Shown piece after piece: positions 8,413-17,358 of a stretch of 64,000 nt of DNA. A program made the position numbers and the translations under genes. Origin of the DNA: Edwardsiella hoshinae NBRC 105699 = ATCC 33379 (GTDB taxonomy: Bacteria; Pseudomonadota; Gammaproteobacteria; Enterobacterales; Enterobacteriaceae); contig NZ_BAUC01000002.1 of NCBI RefSeq assembly GCF_000474215.1, positions 1-64,000 of the forward strand. Direction: 5' to 3'. How positions within the stretch are numbered: the first letter of the stretch is position 1; each line of letters begins with the position of its first letter. The notes beneath the pieces are model-generated. The model saw only the letters and a program-made list of their open reading frames with translations, was not told the DNA's origin and ran no database searches.

Positions 8413-9765
8413 TCAGCCATGCAACCAGGCGGGCAGCCAATCGCCATGCGCAGCGATAAGGTCGTCCATCAAGGCATAGATTTCATCAAGACTCAGCACC
8501 GCTGCCGTATGCGGGTCAAGCAACGCGGCGTGATATACCCGTGCGCGATCCTCCGTCAGCACCGCCTCGATCAGCAGCGTCTGCACATTGACATTGGTCT
8601 GCATCAACGCCGCCAAGTGTGACGGTAAGGCGCCGACATGCGTCGGCTGGATCCCGTTGGCATCCACCAGACACGGCACCTCGACACAACAGCCTGCCGG
8701 TAGATTATCGATCAGGCCATCGTTACGCACATTGCCGTAAATCACGCTCGGCTCGCCAGTCCAGATAGCATTCATGATGCTACTGGCATACTCGCGCGAA
8801 GGACGCACCTCGATACGCTCCGCCGCCTGATAAGCCGCCAGTTCACGTTGCCAGTTCGCCAACTGCTCCACACAACGGCGTGGGTACTCATCCAGCGGGA
8901 TCTGGTAGCGCGCGATCAGATCCTCGCGCCCCGGCTTAATAAACCAGGGCGTGTACTCGGCGAAATGCTCGGAAGACTCGGTGACGAAATAACCGAGTTT
9001 TTGCAAAAGTTCATAACGCACGATATTCGGACAACGCAGATTACCATGAATATTCGGCAGCGGCACACGCCCCTGACGATAGGCCTGCAACAACTGAGGA
9101 TAGAGATCGTGATAGCGGCCATCTACCCCCTTCTGCTCCAACGACAAGAAAAACGCCATATGGTTGATACCGGCACAACGGTAGCGCAAGGTCGCCGGAT
9201 CGATAGCCAAATCGCGCGCCAACTCCTGCGCCGTCCCTTGCACCGAATGGCACAGGCCGACTTGCTTAATATGCGGATAACGCGCATACATCGCCCAGGT
9301 ATTCATCGCCATCGGGTTGACATAGTTGAGCATCGTCGCCTGCGGGCAAACTTCACTCATCACCTCGCAGATCTGCCACAGGTGGGGAATGGTGCGCAGG
9401 GCGCGCATGATCCCGGCGGGGCCGAGGGTATCACCGATGGTTTGCCGTAAGCCGTGACGGTTACACACCTCGAAATCGGTCACCGTGCAAGGGGTATAGC
9501 CACCGATCTGAAAGGCTACCACCACGAAATCGGCGTCACGCAATGCTGGCCGTAACTCGCTATAGCAGTCAATACGCCCGCCAGCACCGCTGGAGTCCAT
9601 CAACTTACGCACCACAATCTGTGACTCCGCCAGGCGCTGCGCATCGATATCCATCAAGGCGATCTCGGCCCCGCGTAAGGCTGGACGCTGAAACACATCG
9701 CCGAGAATATTCTTGACGAAAATAGTAGAACCGGCACCGATAAAGGCAATCTTGACTGTAGACAT
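8413..9765 (-). CDS. melA: alpha-galactosidase MelA (glycoside hydrolase family 4)
   Basis: Cytoplasmic NAD- and Mn-dependent alpha-galactosidase of 450 residues that splits melibiose into galactose and glucose. The sequence follows Escherichia coli MelA along its whole length, including the N-terminal dinucleotide site FIGAGSTIFVKNILGDVF, the metal-site regions VGLCHSVQGT and CAGINHMAF, and the C-terminus LIAAHGDWLPAW. ATG 9765 is preferred over GTG 9768 because GGAGAA lies at better spacing. It is divergent from melR across a 249-base promoter region. In Escherichia coli melB (Na+/melibiose symporter) follows melA; here the next gene downstream is an unrelated lipoprotein, so melB is absent from this locus. 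An imperfect GC-rich inverted repeat at about 8383-8412 just after the stop may end the transcript. Confidence 0.96.
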   Translation of the reverse strand: MSTVKIAFIGAGSTIFVKNILGDVFQRPALRGAEIALMDIDAQRLAESQIVVRKLMDSSGAGGRIDCYSELRPALRDADFVVVAFQIGGYTPCTVTDFEVCNRHGLRQTIGDTLGPAGIMRALRTIPHLWQICEVMSEVCPQATMLNYVNPMAMNTWAMYARYPHIKQVGLCHSVQGTAQELARDLAIDPATLRYRCAGINHMAFFLSLEQKGVDGRYHDLYPQLLQAYRQGRVPLPNIHGNLRCPNIVRYELLQKLGYFVTESSEHFAEYTPWFIKPGREDLIARYQIPLDEYPRRCVEQLANWQRELAAYQAAERIEVRPSREYASSIMNAIWTGEPSVIYGNVRNDGLIDNLPAGCCVEVPCLVDANGIQPTHVGALPSHLAALMQTNVNVQTLLIEAVLTEDRARVYHAALLDPHTAAVLSLDEIYALMDDLIAAHGDWLPAWLHG

Positions 9766-10014
9766 CACTGTTCTCCACTCAGGCTATCAATGGCGCTATC
9801 GTGCCAGTACACGGGGAGCACAGGCGTCCGCATTCCCTGAAAGGAACTCCCGTTTTGTTAGATTACGTGCTATAAACCACTAAATCTGATTTTTTGGGAA
9901 TCATTGCCGAATAATGCAGAGGCGCGCCACGCCAGGATCGGCGTAAGGTAGCCAGCAACACGCAGCGGAAAAGCCGCCCCCAACGGCGCCGACAGACAGA
10001 TTCAGGGAGAGCCC

Positions 10015-10944
10015 ATGCCGGACACCTCACATGCCGCACCGATGTGTAATAGCACCGATCCGCAGCCACACAGCCCGCTGATGCTCTATTCGGCAGCACA
10101 GCGCCTCGAGGTGACCCTCTGTACGCCGCACGTCATGGCAAGCAACCATTGGCACGGTCAGTTGGAGATCAACCTGCCCTTCGATGACGATCTCCACTAC
10201 CAGATCGACGATCGCCTGCTCACCATCCCGCAGGGCCATATGGCCCTCTTCTGGGCCTGCACGCCCCATCGACTGGTTGACCCCGGCCAATGCCGACAGA
10301 TGGCGCTGTTTAGCCTGCCGATGCCGCTCTTCCTCTCCTGGCCGCTGGATCGTCAGTTGATCAATCATGTCACCCATGGCCGAGTGGTGATATCGCAACA
10401 GGCGTTATCTCTGACGAGCCAGGAGGTGTACCGCTGGCAACAGGATCTAGCCAGCACCAACCTGGCTAGACACCAATTGGCCAGCGAGGAGATCCATTTG
10501 ATGTTAAAGCGCTTCAGCCTATGCGGCTGGCAGTCGTTGCAGGCCGGGCAAACGGCACAAACACCGGGCGGCGAGCAGGCCTTATCGCGCCACGCCCTGT
10601 TTTACGTCAGCCAGATGCTGAGCTATATCGCCGGCCACTACGATCGGACGCTGACGCTCGAGCAGATAGCGCAGCATGTGCATCTCAACCCTCACTATGC
10701 GATGACGCTGTTTCAGCGCGTGATGAAGATGACCCTGAAGCAATACATCACCTCGATGCGTATCAACCATGTACGCGTGCTACTGAGCGACACCGACCGC
10801 ACCATCCTCGACATCGCCCTGACCGCCGGCTTTCGCTCCAGCAGCCGCTTCTATAGCACCTTCAGTAAATACACCGGCATGTCGCCGCAACAGTACCGTC
10901 GGCTGGCACGCACGGGCACGGCGCCGCGCTCGTCAACAGATTGA
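10015..10944 (+). CDS. melR: melibiose operon activator MelR (AraC family)
   Basis: AraC-type transcription activator of 309 residues. The N-terminal sugar-binding cupin region contains HWHGQLEINLPFDDD and ends near LLKRFSLCGW-type sequence (here MLKRFSLCGW). The C-terminal double helix-turn-helix (about 200-300) includes LEQIAQHVHLNPHYAMTLFQ and ILDIALTAGFRSSSRFYSTF. The match to Escherichia coli MelR is close throughout. In that organism MelR with melibiose and CRP activates melAB and represses its own gene. The divergent position with melA is conserved. GGGAGAG lies just before the ATG. Confidence 0.95.
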   Translation: MPDTSHAAPMCNSTDPQPHSPLMLYSAAQRLEVTLCTPHVMASNHWHGQLEINLPFDDDLHYQIDDRLLTIPQGHMALFWACTPHRLVDPGQCRQMALFSLPMPLFLSWPLDRQLINHVTHGRVVISQQALSLTSQEVYRWQQDLASTNLARHQLASEEIHLMLKRFSLCGWQSLQAGQTAQTPGGEQALSRHALFYVSQMLSYIAGHYDRTLTLEQIAQHVHLNPHYAMTLFQRVMKMTLKQYITSMRINHVRVLLSDTDRTILDIALTAGFRSSSRFYSTFSKYTGMSPQQYRRLARTGTAPRSSTD

Positions 10945-11200
10945 TTTATCGCCACCTCACTTGTTTGCAGGTATAAATACTAATTTTTAATTTTTTAATA
11001 GCTATAAACACTAAAAAATCACAGTAGTTTCGAAAAAATCCACTAAACAAAGGTCATTCATCACACATAATCAACCGAACTGGCTGACACGCCTCATGCC
11101 GTTTAACATCGGTTTAATTTCAAAATAAATATGTATGTAATAATTTATTACCAACGGTAAGCGCTGATTTTACCAGCGTGTATTATAAGCCATTCATGAG

Positions 11201-12571
11201 ATGCTGATTAAAATAGAATCCCCCCTTTCACAGCTAGGCTCAGCTATTATTTTAAGCGTATTAATGATAAGCACAGCGGATGCCGCTAGCACTTCTCAAT
11301 CGGTAAAAAATACTGTCATCCTTTCTCCAGCAGAATTAACAGCACACCCTCAGATTATTTTCCAAGGTATGATCCAGGCGGTGATGAAATCAGACGCCGC
11401 CGCTGTCAAGATCTTGCTGCCGCTTTATCAGGCGCAGGCAGGGTACGATCCAACCCTGGCCACCTGGGGTAAGGCTATTTTAGCCAAAGAGGACGGTAAC
11501 TATCGCGATGCCATTCGTTATTACCGCCGCGTCATCGCCAAAGAGCCACAGCTAAATATTGCCCGACTACAGCTGGCTATCGCACTGTTTCAAAATAAAG
11601 ACCGCGCCTCTGCGCTACTGCAATTCAATAAACTGCGGGCCAATAGCAACGGCGAAAGAGTCAATGAGATAGTGGATAGCTATATCAAGGCGATACAGCA
11701 GAAAGACAGTTGGTCATTCAACGTAGGGGTTAACTATATTAATGAAAGTAACATTAATAATGCGCCGGGAGATAAGGTAAAAATTGGTCAGTGGCAGGCG
11801 GAAAAACGGCAAAGCGGACAGGGTTTCTCTTACTATCTTAGCGGCAGTAAGACCTGGTCATTACCGGAGGGGGTGTTCAGCGAGATCCGTACGCTGACCT
11901 ACGGGAAGTATTTCACCAACAATCATCGCTACGATCAGGCGACGGCCCGCCTGAGCCTAGGTTTGGGCCTACGCGACATCGACGCCTCCCTGCTGCTGCT
12001 GCCCTTTATAGAGCGCGAATGGGCATCGGATAATCAGGCGCCCTCCCTTGCTAGCGAGGGAACCTCGCCGGGGCTACGAATTGAATCAAAATACCGTCTA
12101 AGCCCACGCTGGAAAATCGACGTTGAGGCTGAGAAAAGTCACACTACAAATAAACGCCGCACCCAGCGTGACAGTAAAAACCATCTACTGTCAGCGACGC
12201 TCTATTATTTCCCCAGCCCCGAACAATTTTGGTTTTTGGGCGGTGACTACCAACGTGAAAACGTTGCACGCAAGAGTTTAGCTTTTCAGAAAATAAAGTG
12301 GCGGGGCGGCTGGGGAAATGAGTGGCCGGGCGGCATATCCAGCATCATGCAGATAAACTACGCCAATAAGTTTTACGATAGCGCTGACTTCTTCGGAATT
12401 CAGCAAAGAAATAAAGAGTACGGCGCCCTGATAACGCTCTGGCACCGTGACATTTATTACTTTGGTATCACGCCAAAGATCAACCTGTCATATTTTAAAA
12501 GTGACAGCAATCATCCATTTTACGAATACGATAAAAAAATGGTCTTTCTAACCTTTAGTAAGTTTTTTTAA
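11201..12571 (+). CDS. Slam/NilB-type outer-membrane lipoprotein translocator (DUF560, type XI secretion)
   Basis: Predicted outer-membrane protein of 456 residues. A signal peptide ends near residue 28 (STADAAS). Residues about 35-165 form a periplasmic TPR-like helical region (YRDAIRYYRRVIAKEPQLNIARLQLAIALF). From about 169 (WSFNVGVNYINESNINNAP) to the C-terminus the sequence alternates like a beta-barrel and ends in Phe (FSKFF). This matches Slam (surface lipoprotein assembly modulator) and Xenorhabdus NilB, which move specific lipoproteins to the cell surface. The next gene, 14 bases downstream, encodes a TbpB-like lipoprotein, the usual partner. The gene and the 256 bases before it are clearly AT-richer than the flanks, suggesting transfer. 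The ribosome site before ATG 11201 is weak. A perfect short palindrome, TTACCAACGGTAA, lies at 11148-11160. Confidence 0.82.
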   Translation: MLIKIESPLSQLGSAIILSVLMISTADAASTSQSVKNTVILSPAELTAHPQIIFQGMIQAVMKSDAAAVKILLPLYQAQAGYDPTLATWGKAILAKEDGNYRDAIRYYRRVIAKEPQLNIARLQLAIALFQNKDRASALLQFNKLRANSNGERVNEIVDSYIKAIQQKDSWSFNVGVNYINESNINNAPGDKVKIGQWQAEKRQSGQGFSYYLSGSKTWSLPEGVFSEIRTLTYGKYFTNNHRYDQATARLSLGLGLRDIDASLLLLPFIEREWASDNQAPSLASEGTSPGLRIESKYRLSPRWKIDVEAEKSHTTNKRRTQRDSKNHLLSATLYYFPSPEQFWFLGGDYQRENVARKSLAFQKIKWRGGWGNEWPGGISSIMQINYANKFYDSADFFGIQQRNKEYGALITLWHRDIYYFGITPKINLSYFKSDSNHPFYEYDKKMVFLTFSKFF

Positions 12572-12585
12572 CGATAGGGATAACT

Positions 12586-13530
12586 ATGCAACCTCGCTAT
12601 AGCGCACTCTTCTTACTCTTATCTTCTACGCTGTTGACCGCCTGCGGCGGCGGTGGCGCTGGTGGCGATGCCGCGTCAGCGCAGGCCATCGCGCCGGCGG
12701 CACCTGTCCCCCAACCGCTCGCAGCGACGGCTCCCGCCGCCCAGCCTCTCGCACCCGCGCCGACGGCACCCGGCGTTCCACCCGCGACGCCCCCTGCCGC
12801 CCCCCCGGCCGCCGCCTTCGGTGAGCAAGGCACAGTATACCAGGCGCAACTGCGGGAGATCGGCCGCCACGACGCCATCAATATATACGGTTTTAACGCA
12901 CTCAGCCCCGACAGTGAGTTCACCGTTAAGGTGGAAGGAACCGATATCGCTATCGACGTCACGCCCATCACCCAGCACCATGAAAAAGATAGCCGCGTCA
13001 TTAACGATCAGAAAGTCCTGACGCTGCGCGATGCCGATGGCAACCTGGCGGGTTACTATGGCCATGTGCACACCTATACCCACCGCGAGACGGCGCAGGA
13101 TGAAAGCGAGCAGGATCAAACAACCACCAGCCTGGTCTACGCGGTCAATGCCAGCGAAAGGCACCGTCCTGAAACTCAAGCGGACTATGTGGGCACCCTG
13201 TTTTATAACCACTTCGATATCCCGCGTGAGGCCGCTATCCGCCTGCACTATCAGGACAATAAGATCACCGGCGATATCAAGGGCACCGGTCTAGCCCGCG
13301 ATATCGACTACGTTATCCGGGACGATGGTGACAATACCGTGAGCGAAGAGGGAACCTTCGGCGCCAGACTGCGCCATGTCGACGCGCAGCGTAACGCGGT
13401 TAACGGCCACCTGATCGGCGGCTTCTATGGCAAAGAGGGCGAGGTCGCCGCTGGCGAGGTCAAATTTATCGATGACTATAGCGTAGAGCGCGGCGGCGTC
13501 TTCGGCGCACAGCGGGTCAAGCGCAACTGA
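12586..13530 (+). CDS. TbpB/NilC-like surface lipoprotein, predicted Slam substrate
   Basis: Lipoprotein of 314 residues. The lipobox is LLTAC with Cys20, followed by a glycine-rich stretch (GGGGAGG) and a long Ala/Pro-rich linker to about residue 84. A folded domain follows. The C-terminal part (about 225-314) has the pattern of the TbpB-type eight-stranded barrel: GTFGARLRHVDAQ, then HLIGGFYGKEGEVAAGE and GGVFGAQR. In characterised pairs this C-terminal barrel directs the lipoprotein through its Slam partner. The gene follows a Slam-like gene by 14 bases, with GGGATAA before the ATG. Related cargo proteins bind transferrin, haemoglobin/haem or host tissue factors; the ligand here cannot be told from sequence. 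Confidence 0.8.
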   Translation: MQPRYSALFLLLSSTLLTACGGGGAGGDAASAQAIAPAAPVPQPLAATAPAAQPLAPAPTAPGVPPATPPAAPPAAAFGEQGTVYQAQLREIGRHDAINIYGFNALSPDSEFTVKVEGTDIAIDVTPITQHHEKDSRVINDQKVLTLRDADGNLAGYYGHVHTYTHRETAQDESEQDQTTTSLVYAVNASERHRPETQADYVGTLFYNHFDIPREAAIRLHYQDNKITGDIKGTGLARDIDYVIRDDGDNTVSEEGTFGARLRHVDAQRNAVNGHLIGGFYGKEGEVAAGEVKFIDDYSVERGGVFGAQRVKRN

Positions 13531-13538
13531 TCCGGCCT

Positions 13539-13562
13539 GGGCATGGCGACACCGTCATGCCC
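13539..13562. terminator. hairpin between convergent lipoprotein and regulator genes
   Basis: GGGCATGGCG (13539-13548) pairs with CGTCATGCCC (13553-13562), a ten-position stem with one mismatch and a 4-base loop. It lies nine bases after the lipoprotein stop and reaches the last base of the convergent regulator. No T tract follows, so it may be a weak or bidirectional terminator. Confidence 0.45.
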
Positions 13563-14341
13563 TATGCCTCCCCATCGGCGACACGCGCCAGTTCCAGGGG
13601 GATCTCCGCCCGAGCCATCGCCCTTACCGCCGCCTCCGGCAGCCCATCGTCACTGATGATCAGCTCAAACTGTGCCAGAGGTAGGGCCAACCAGGTCGCT
13701 ATCTGGCCATATTTCGTCGAGTCACACACCAATACCCGCTGACGGCTGGCCTGCGCCACCGCGCGCTTCACACACACCTTCGCCTCATCGGGGGTGGTAA
13801 TGCCGCGCAGGCTCCAGGAGGAGGCCGAAATAAAGGCCTGATCGATAATCACATTACGTAGCATTGCCGCCGCCGCCTCGCCAGTGCAGGAGCGGTTCTC
13901 CCGGCACACCGCGCCGCCGGTGTGAATAATTGTGCAACTGCCGTGATCCATCAGAAAATCGGCGATCACGAAGTCATTGGTCACCACCGTCAGATCGGCT
14001 ACCGCCGTCAGCTGTCGGGCGATGCTCAGCGTCGTGGTACCCGCATCCAGATAGATACAGCTGCCCGCGGCGACCCGGCCAGCCGCCAACTGACCAATGG
14101 CCTGCTTCTGCCGCTCCGCCATAGCCGTCTTGGCCTGATGTGAGGGCTCCTGGGCCAGGCGTGTCGGCGACTGAACCCCGCCGGATACCGCCACCACCGC
14201 CCCCTGTGCCTCCAGCTTCTGCACATCCCGCCGCACGGTCATATGCGAAACCTGCATACGACGGGTCAACTCCGCGATGCTTACTACCCCTTTCTCCGCC
14301 ACGATGCTGAGGATCATCTGTCGCCGTTCTGCCGGGATCAC
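13562..14341 (-). CDS. ygbI: DeoR-family regulator of the threonate/erythronate cluster (YgbI-like)
   Basis: DNA-binding repressor of 259 residues. The N-terminal DeoR-type winged helix-turn-helix spans about 1-56 (IAELTRRMQVSHMTVRRDVQKLEAQG). The C-terminal sugar-phosphate sensing domain follows, with YLDAGTTTLSIARQL and VTNDFVIADFL. It is divergent from ltnD, the same arrangement as ygbI-ygbJ in Escherichia coli, so it most likely controls the L-threonate/D-erythronate operon in response to a phosphorylated intermediate. A long inverted repeat at 14425-14462 in the shared promoter region is its likely operator. The symbol rests on gene order as well as sequence. Confidence 0.85.
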   Translation of the reverse strand: MIPAERRQMILSIVAEKGVVSIAELTRRMQVSHMTVRRDVQKLEAQGAVVAVSGGVQSPTRLAQEPSHQAKTAMAERQKQAIGQLAAGRVAAGSCIYLDAGTTTLSIARQLTAVADLTVVTNDFVIADFLMDHGSCTIIHTGGAVCRENRSCTGEAAAAMLRNVIIDQAFISASSWSLRGITTPDEAKVCVKRAVAQASRQRVLVCDSTKYGQIATWLALPLAQFELIISDDGLPEAAVRAMARAEIPLELARVADGEA

Positions 14342-14424
14342 CGCTACCTCCTTAGTCTGTTTGTGCCGATTTTACGCCAATTATCTTACCGCAGTGTAGC
14401 CGGGCTGGCATCGCTAGCGCACGC

Positions 14425-14462
14425 TCTCACAAATAATCACGAGAATGTGAATATTTGTGAGA
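14425..14462. promoter_or_regulatory. 38-bp inverted repeat, predicted YgbI operator
   Basis: TCTCACAAATAATCAC (14425-14440) and GTGAATATTTGTGAGA (14447-14462) are inverted copies that pair at 15 of 16 positions around the 6-base spacer GAGAAT. A further related element, TGCCTATTATTCAC near 14488-14501, is an imperfect inverted copy of GTGAGAATAGGCA near 14456-14468. The arrangement between divergent ygbI and ltnD fits cooperative binding of a DeoR-family repressor. Confidence 0.72.
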
Positions 14463-14544
14463 ATAGGCACGGTCATTGCGCGAAATCATGCCTATTATTC
14501 ACACAAAATAACATAAACTAACTTTAAGTAACGTGGAGGACACC

Positions 14545-15465
14545 ATGGCAACGACGACAGCCTACCGGGTTGGCGTAGTGGGGCTCGGCGCGATGGGAAT
14601 GGGCGCCGCGCGCGCCTGTATCGACGCCGGACTGATCACCTATGGCGCTGATATCGATCCCGACGCCCGCCAGGCGCTGCTGCGGTATGGCGGGCGCGAT
14701 GTCGCGGCCAGCGCCGTCGACTTTGCTGCGCAGCTGGACGCGGCGCTGATCCTGGTCGTCAACGCTGCGCAGGCCAAAGCGGTACTGCTGGGACAGAATG
14801 GCCTCGCGCGTCACCTGCGTCCCGGCACGGCGGTGATGCTCTCCACCACCCTTTCCGCCGCCGATGCCCGCGAGATCGCCACCGCCCTAGCGGCCTATGA
14901 TCTGGAGACGCTGGATGCCCCGGTCTCCGGCGGCGCGCTCAAGGCCCAAGCCGGTGAGCTGACCGTGATGGCCGCCGGCAGCGAGCAGGCCTTCTCCCGC
15001 CTTCAGCCGCTGCTGGACGCCATCGCCTCCACGGTCTATTCCCTGGGCGACGACATCGGCCTGGGCGCCACGGTCAAGATCATCCACCAGTTGCTGGCTG
15101 GCGTACACATTGCCGCCGCCGCGGAGGCCATGGCGCTGGCGGCGCGCGCCGGGATACCGCTGGAACAGATGTACCAAATCGTCACCCATGCGGCGGGCAA
15201 CTCCTGGATGTTTGAAAACCGCATGTGCCACGTTGTGGCGGGCGATTACCGGCCGCGCTCGGCGGTCGATATCTTCGTCAAGGATCTCACCCTGGTCGCC
15301 GAAACGGCCAGCGCCCTGCGCTTTCCGCTGCCGCTGGCCTCGACCGCCCTGACCATGTTTACCGCCGCCAGCAACGCCGGATTTGGGCGAGAGGACGACA
15401 GCGCGGTGATCAAGATCTTCGCGGGTATTCCCCTGCCGGGCGTAGACGTCAAGGAGGCCCCATGA
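14545..15465 (+). CDS. ltnD: L-threonate dehydrogenase
   Basis: NAD-dependent dehydrogenase of the 3-hydroxyisobutyrate family, 306 residues, predicted to oxidise L-threonate to 2-oxo-tetronate. The N-terminal Rossmann motif reads VGVVGLGAMGMGAARA, the substrate loop is DAPVSGGALKAQAG, and the catalytic Lys lies in LGATVKIIHQLLAG. ATG 14545 is chosen because GGAGG sits five bases upstream; an in-frame GTG at 14533 overlaps that site. It is the first gene of ltnD-otnK-otnC-otnI-ygbN, the order of Escherichia coli ygbJKLMN, and overlaps otnK by an ATGA junction. Confidence 0.93.
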   Translation: MATTTAYRVGVVGLGAMGMGAARACIDAGLITYGADIDPDARQALLRYGGRDVAASAVDFAAQLDAALILVVNAAQAKAVLLGQNGLARHLRPGTAVMLSTTLSAADAREIATALAAYDLETLDAPVSGGALKAQAGELTVMAAGSEQAFSRLQPLLDAIASTVYSLGDDIGLGATVKIIHQLLAGVHIAAAAEAMALAARAGIPLEQMYQIVTHAAGNSWMFENRMCHVVAGDYRPRSAVDIFVKDLTLVAETASALRFPLPLASTALTMFTAASNAGFGREDDSAVIKIFAGIPLPGVDVKEAP

Positions 15466-16721
15466 TCCATCTGGGCGTCATCGCCGACGATTTCACCGGC
15501 GCCACGGATATCGCCAGCTTTCTGGTGGAAAACGGCGTCGCCACGGTACAGTTTAACGGCGTACCGTCGCAGGAGGCACCGCCGATGTGCCGGGCGCTGG
15601 TCATCAGCCTGAAGATCCGCGCCTGCCCGCCCCACCAGGCGATCGCCCAGGCGCTACGGGCGCTGGCGTGGCTACAGCGCCAGGGTTGCCATCAGTTCTA
15701 CTATAAATACTGCTCCACCTTCGACAGCAGCGCGCAGGGCAATATTGGCCCGGTCACCGACGCGCTGATGCAAGCCCTACGGCTTCCCTTCACCGTCCTC
15801 TCTCCGGCGCTGCCGATCAACGGGCGCACCGTCTACCAGGGCTATCTCTTTGTGATGGATAGGCTACTGGCGGAGTCCAGCATGCGCCACCACCCGCTGA
15901 ATCCGATGCGTGACAGCTACCTGCCCCGGCTGATGGAGGCCCAGGCCAGCGGGCGCTGCGCCGTGATCCCGCTACAGACGCTGGCGCGCGGCGCCGACGC
16001 AACACGTCAGGCTCTGGCGGCCCTGCGCCAAGAGGGTTACCGCTATGCGGTGCTGGACGCCACCGAGGAGCACCACCTGCATATTCAGGGCGAGGCGGTG
16101 GCGGATCTGGCGCTACTCACCGGCGCATCTGGGCTGGCTATCGGGCTGGCGCGCCGCTGGGCTCACCGCACGGCCGCGCCACACAGCGCCGGCTATCCAC
16201 GCAACGGACGGGCCATCGTGCTCTCCGGCTCCTGCTCCGCTATGACCCAGCGCCAGGTAGCGCACTACGCCACTCGCGCCCCCTGGCGACAGATCGAGGT
16301 CGACCGCTGCCTGACGCTGGCGGCGCGCCAGCGCTACGCCGATGAGCTAAGCGAGTGGGCACTGGCGCAGCCCGCCGCCGACGCAGCGCCGCTGATCAGC
16401 GCCACAGTACCCGTACCGCAGCTAACGCAGATCCACGCCCAGTACGGGCCACGCGCCAGCCAGGCGGTAGAGGCGCTGTTCTCCGCGTTGAGCGAACGCC
16501 TCGCCGCCGGCGGGATCGTGCGCTTCATCGTCGCAGGGGGGGAGACCGCCGGGGCGGTCTCCCAGGCGCTCGGCGTTAGCGGTTTTTACATCGGGCCCAG
16601 CATCGCCCCCGGCGTGCCATGGGTCAACGCGCTGAATAAACCCCTTTCGCTGGCGCTGAAGTCCGGCAACTTCGGCACCGAGGCGTTCTTTAGCCATGCT
16701 CAGTCGGCGTTTCCCGTATGA
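15462..16721 (+). CDS. otnK: 3-oxo-tetronate kinase
   Basis: Four-carbon acid sugar kinase (DUF1537 type), 419 residues, predicted to phosphorylate 3-oxo-tetronate at C4. The N-terminal substrate domain begins LGVIADDFTGATDIASFLV and includes YYKYCSTFDSSAQGNIGPVT. The C-terminal nucleotide domain has IVLSGSCSAMTQRQV and IVAGGETAGAVSQALGV. The start ATG 15462 overlaps the ltnD stop (ATGA) and has AAGGAGG nine bases upstream. A longer open frame from 15225 lies inside ltnD and is rejected. It also overlaps otnC by four bases, so translation is probably coupled through the operon. Confidence 0.93.
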   Translation: MIHLGVIADDFTGATDIASFLVENGVATVQFNGVPSQEAPPMCRALVISLKIRACPPHQAIAQALRALAWLQRQGCHQFYYKYCSTFDSSAQGNIGPVTDALMQALRLPFTVLSPALPINGRTVYQGYLFVMDRLLAESSMRHHPLNPMRDSYLPRLMEAQASGRCAVIPLQTLARGADATRQALAALRQEGYRYAVLDATEEHHLHIQGEAVADLALLTGASGLAIGLARRWAHRTAAPHSAGYPRNGRAIVLSGSCSAMTQRQVAHYATRAPWRQIEVDRCLTLAARQRYADELSEWALAQPAADAAPLISATVPVPQLTQIHAQYGPRASQAVEALFSALSERLAAGGIVRFIVAGGETAGAVSQALGVSGFYIGPSIAPGVPWVNALNKPLSLALKSGNFGTEAFFSHAQSAFPV

Positions 16722-17356
16722 CACAGAGCACAGACGCCATGCAGACCCAGCGCACTGAGATGGTTCAGCTCGCCGCCTCGCTGTTTCAGCGCGGCTACGC
16801 CACCGGTGCCGCCGGCAACTTGTCGCTGCGCCTGGCAGACGGCAGCCTGCTCGCGACGCCCACCGGCGCCTCGCTGGGGCAGCTGTCAGCGCAGCGTCTG
16901 TCGCACCTACGCGCCGACGGCGTATGGCTCGACGGCGACAAGCCCACCAAGGAGCTGCCTTTCCATTTGGCCCTATACCGGAACAGCCCGCGCTGCCAGG
17001 CCGTCGTCCACCTGCACAGCCCCTGGTGTACCGCCCTCTCCTGCCTGGAGGGCTTGGATCCACGCAACGCCATCCGCCCCATTACCCCTTACCTGGTAAT
17101 GCGGGTGGGGGATGTCCCCGTGGTGCCTTACCACCGCCCCGGTGACGCCCGACTGGCCGATGCGCTGGCCGCGCTGGCCTCCGGCCACCGCGCCTTTCTG
17201 CTGGCTAACCATGGCGTCGTGACCTATGGCGACAGCTTGCAGGAGGCCGTTAACAACGCCGAAGAGCTTGAAGCGACAGCCAGGCTGGTTTTCATTCTGG
17301 CCCGTCACCCCATCCGCTATCTGAGCGCTGAGCACATCGCCCAGCTGAGGAGCTGA
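16718..17356 (+). CDS. otnC: 3-oxo-tetronate 4-phosphate decarboxylase (class II aldolase fold)
   Basis: Zinc-dependent class II aldolase/adducin-family protein of 212 residues. It is predicted to decarboxylate 3-oxo-tetronate 4-phosphate to dihydroxyacetone phosphate. Visible features are [14 protein letters not shown] (phosphate/substrate loop), [10 protein letters not shown] (catalytic acid region), [15 protein letters not shown] (metal-binding His pair) and [11 protein letters not shown] (third metal His). It starts in an ATGA overlap with otnK and ends two bases before the otnI start. Confidence 0.92.
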   Translation: MTQSTDAMQTQRTEMVQLAASLFQRGYATGAAGNLSLRLADGSLLATPTGASLGQLSAQRLSHLRADGVWLDGDKPTKELPFHLALYRNSPRCQAVVHLHSPWCTALSCLEGLDPRNAIRPITPYLVMRVGDVPVVPYHRPGDARLADALAALASGHRAFLLANHGVVTYGDSLQEAVNNAEELEATARLVFILARHPIRYLSAEHIAQLRS

Positions 17357-17358
17357 TC

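Noticed and set aside
11041-11200. Fur box before the Slam-like gene
   Set aside because: AT-rich sequence and a short palindrome are present, but nothing close to the GATAAT hexamer array could be found.
15225-15461. Longer N-terminus for otnK
   Set aside because: It is out-of-frame reading of ltnD; the family start is at 15462 with an ATGA overlap.
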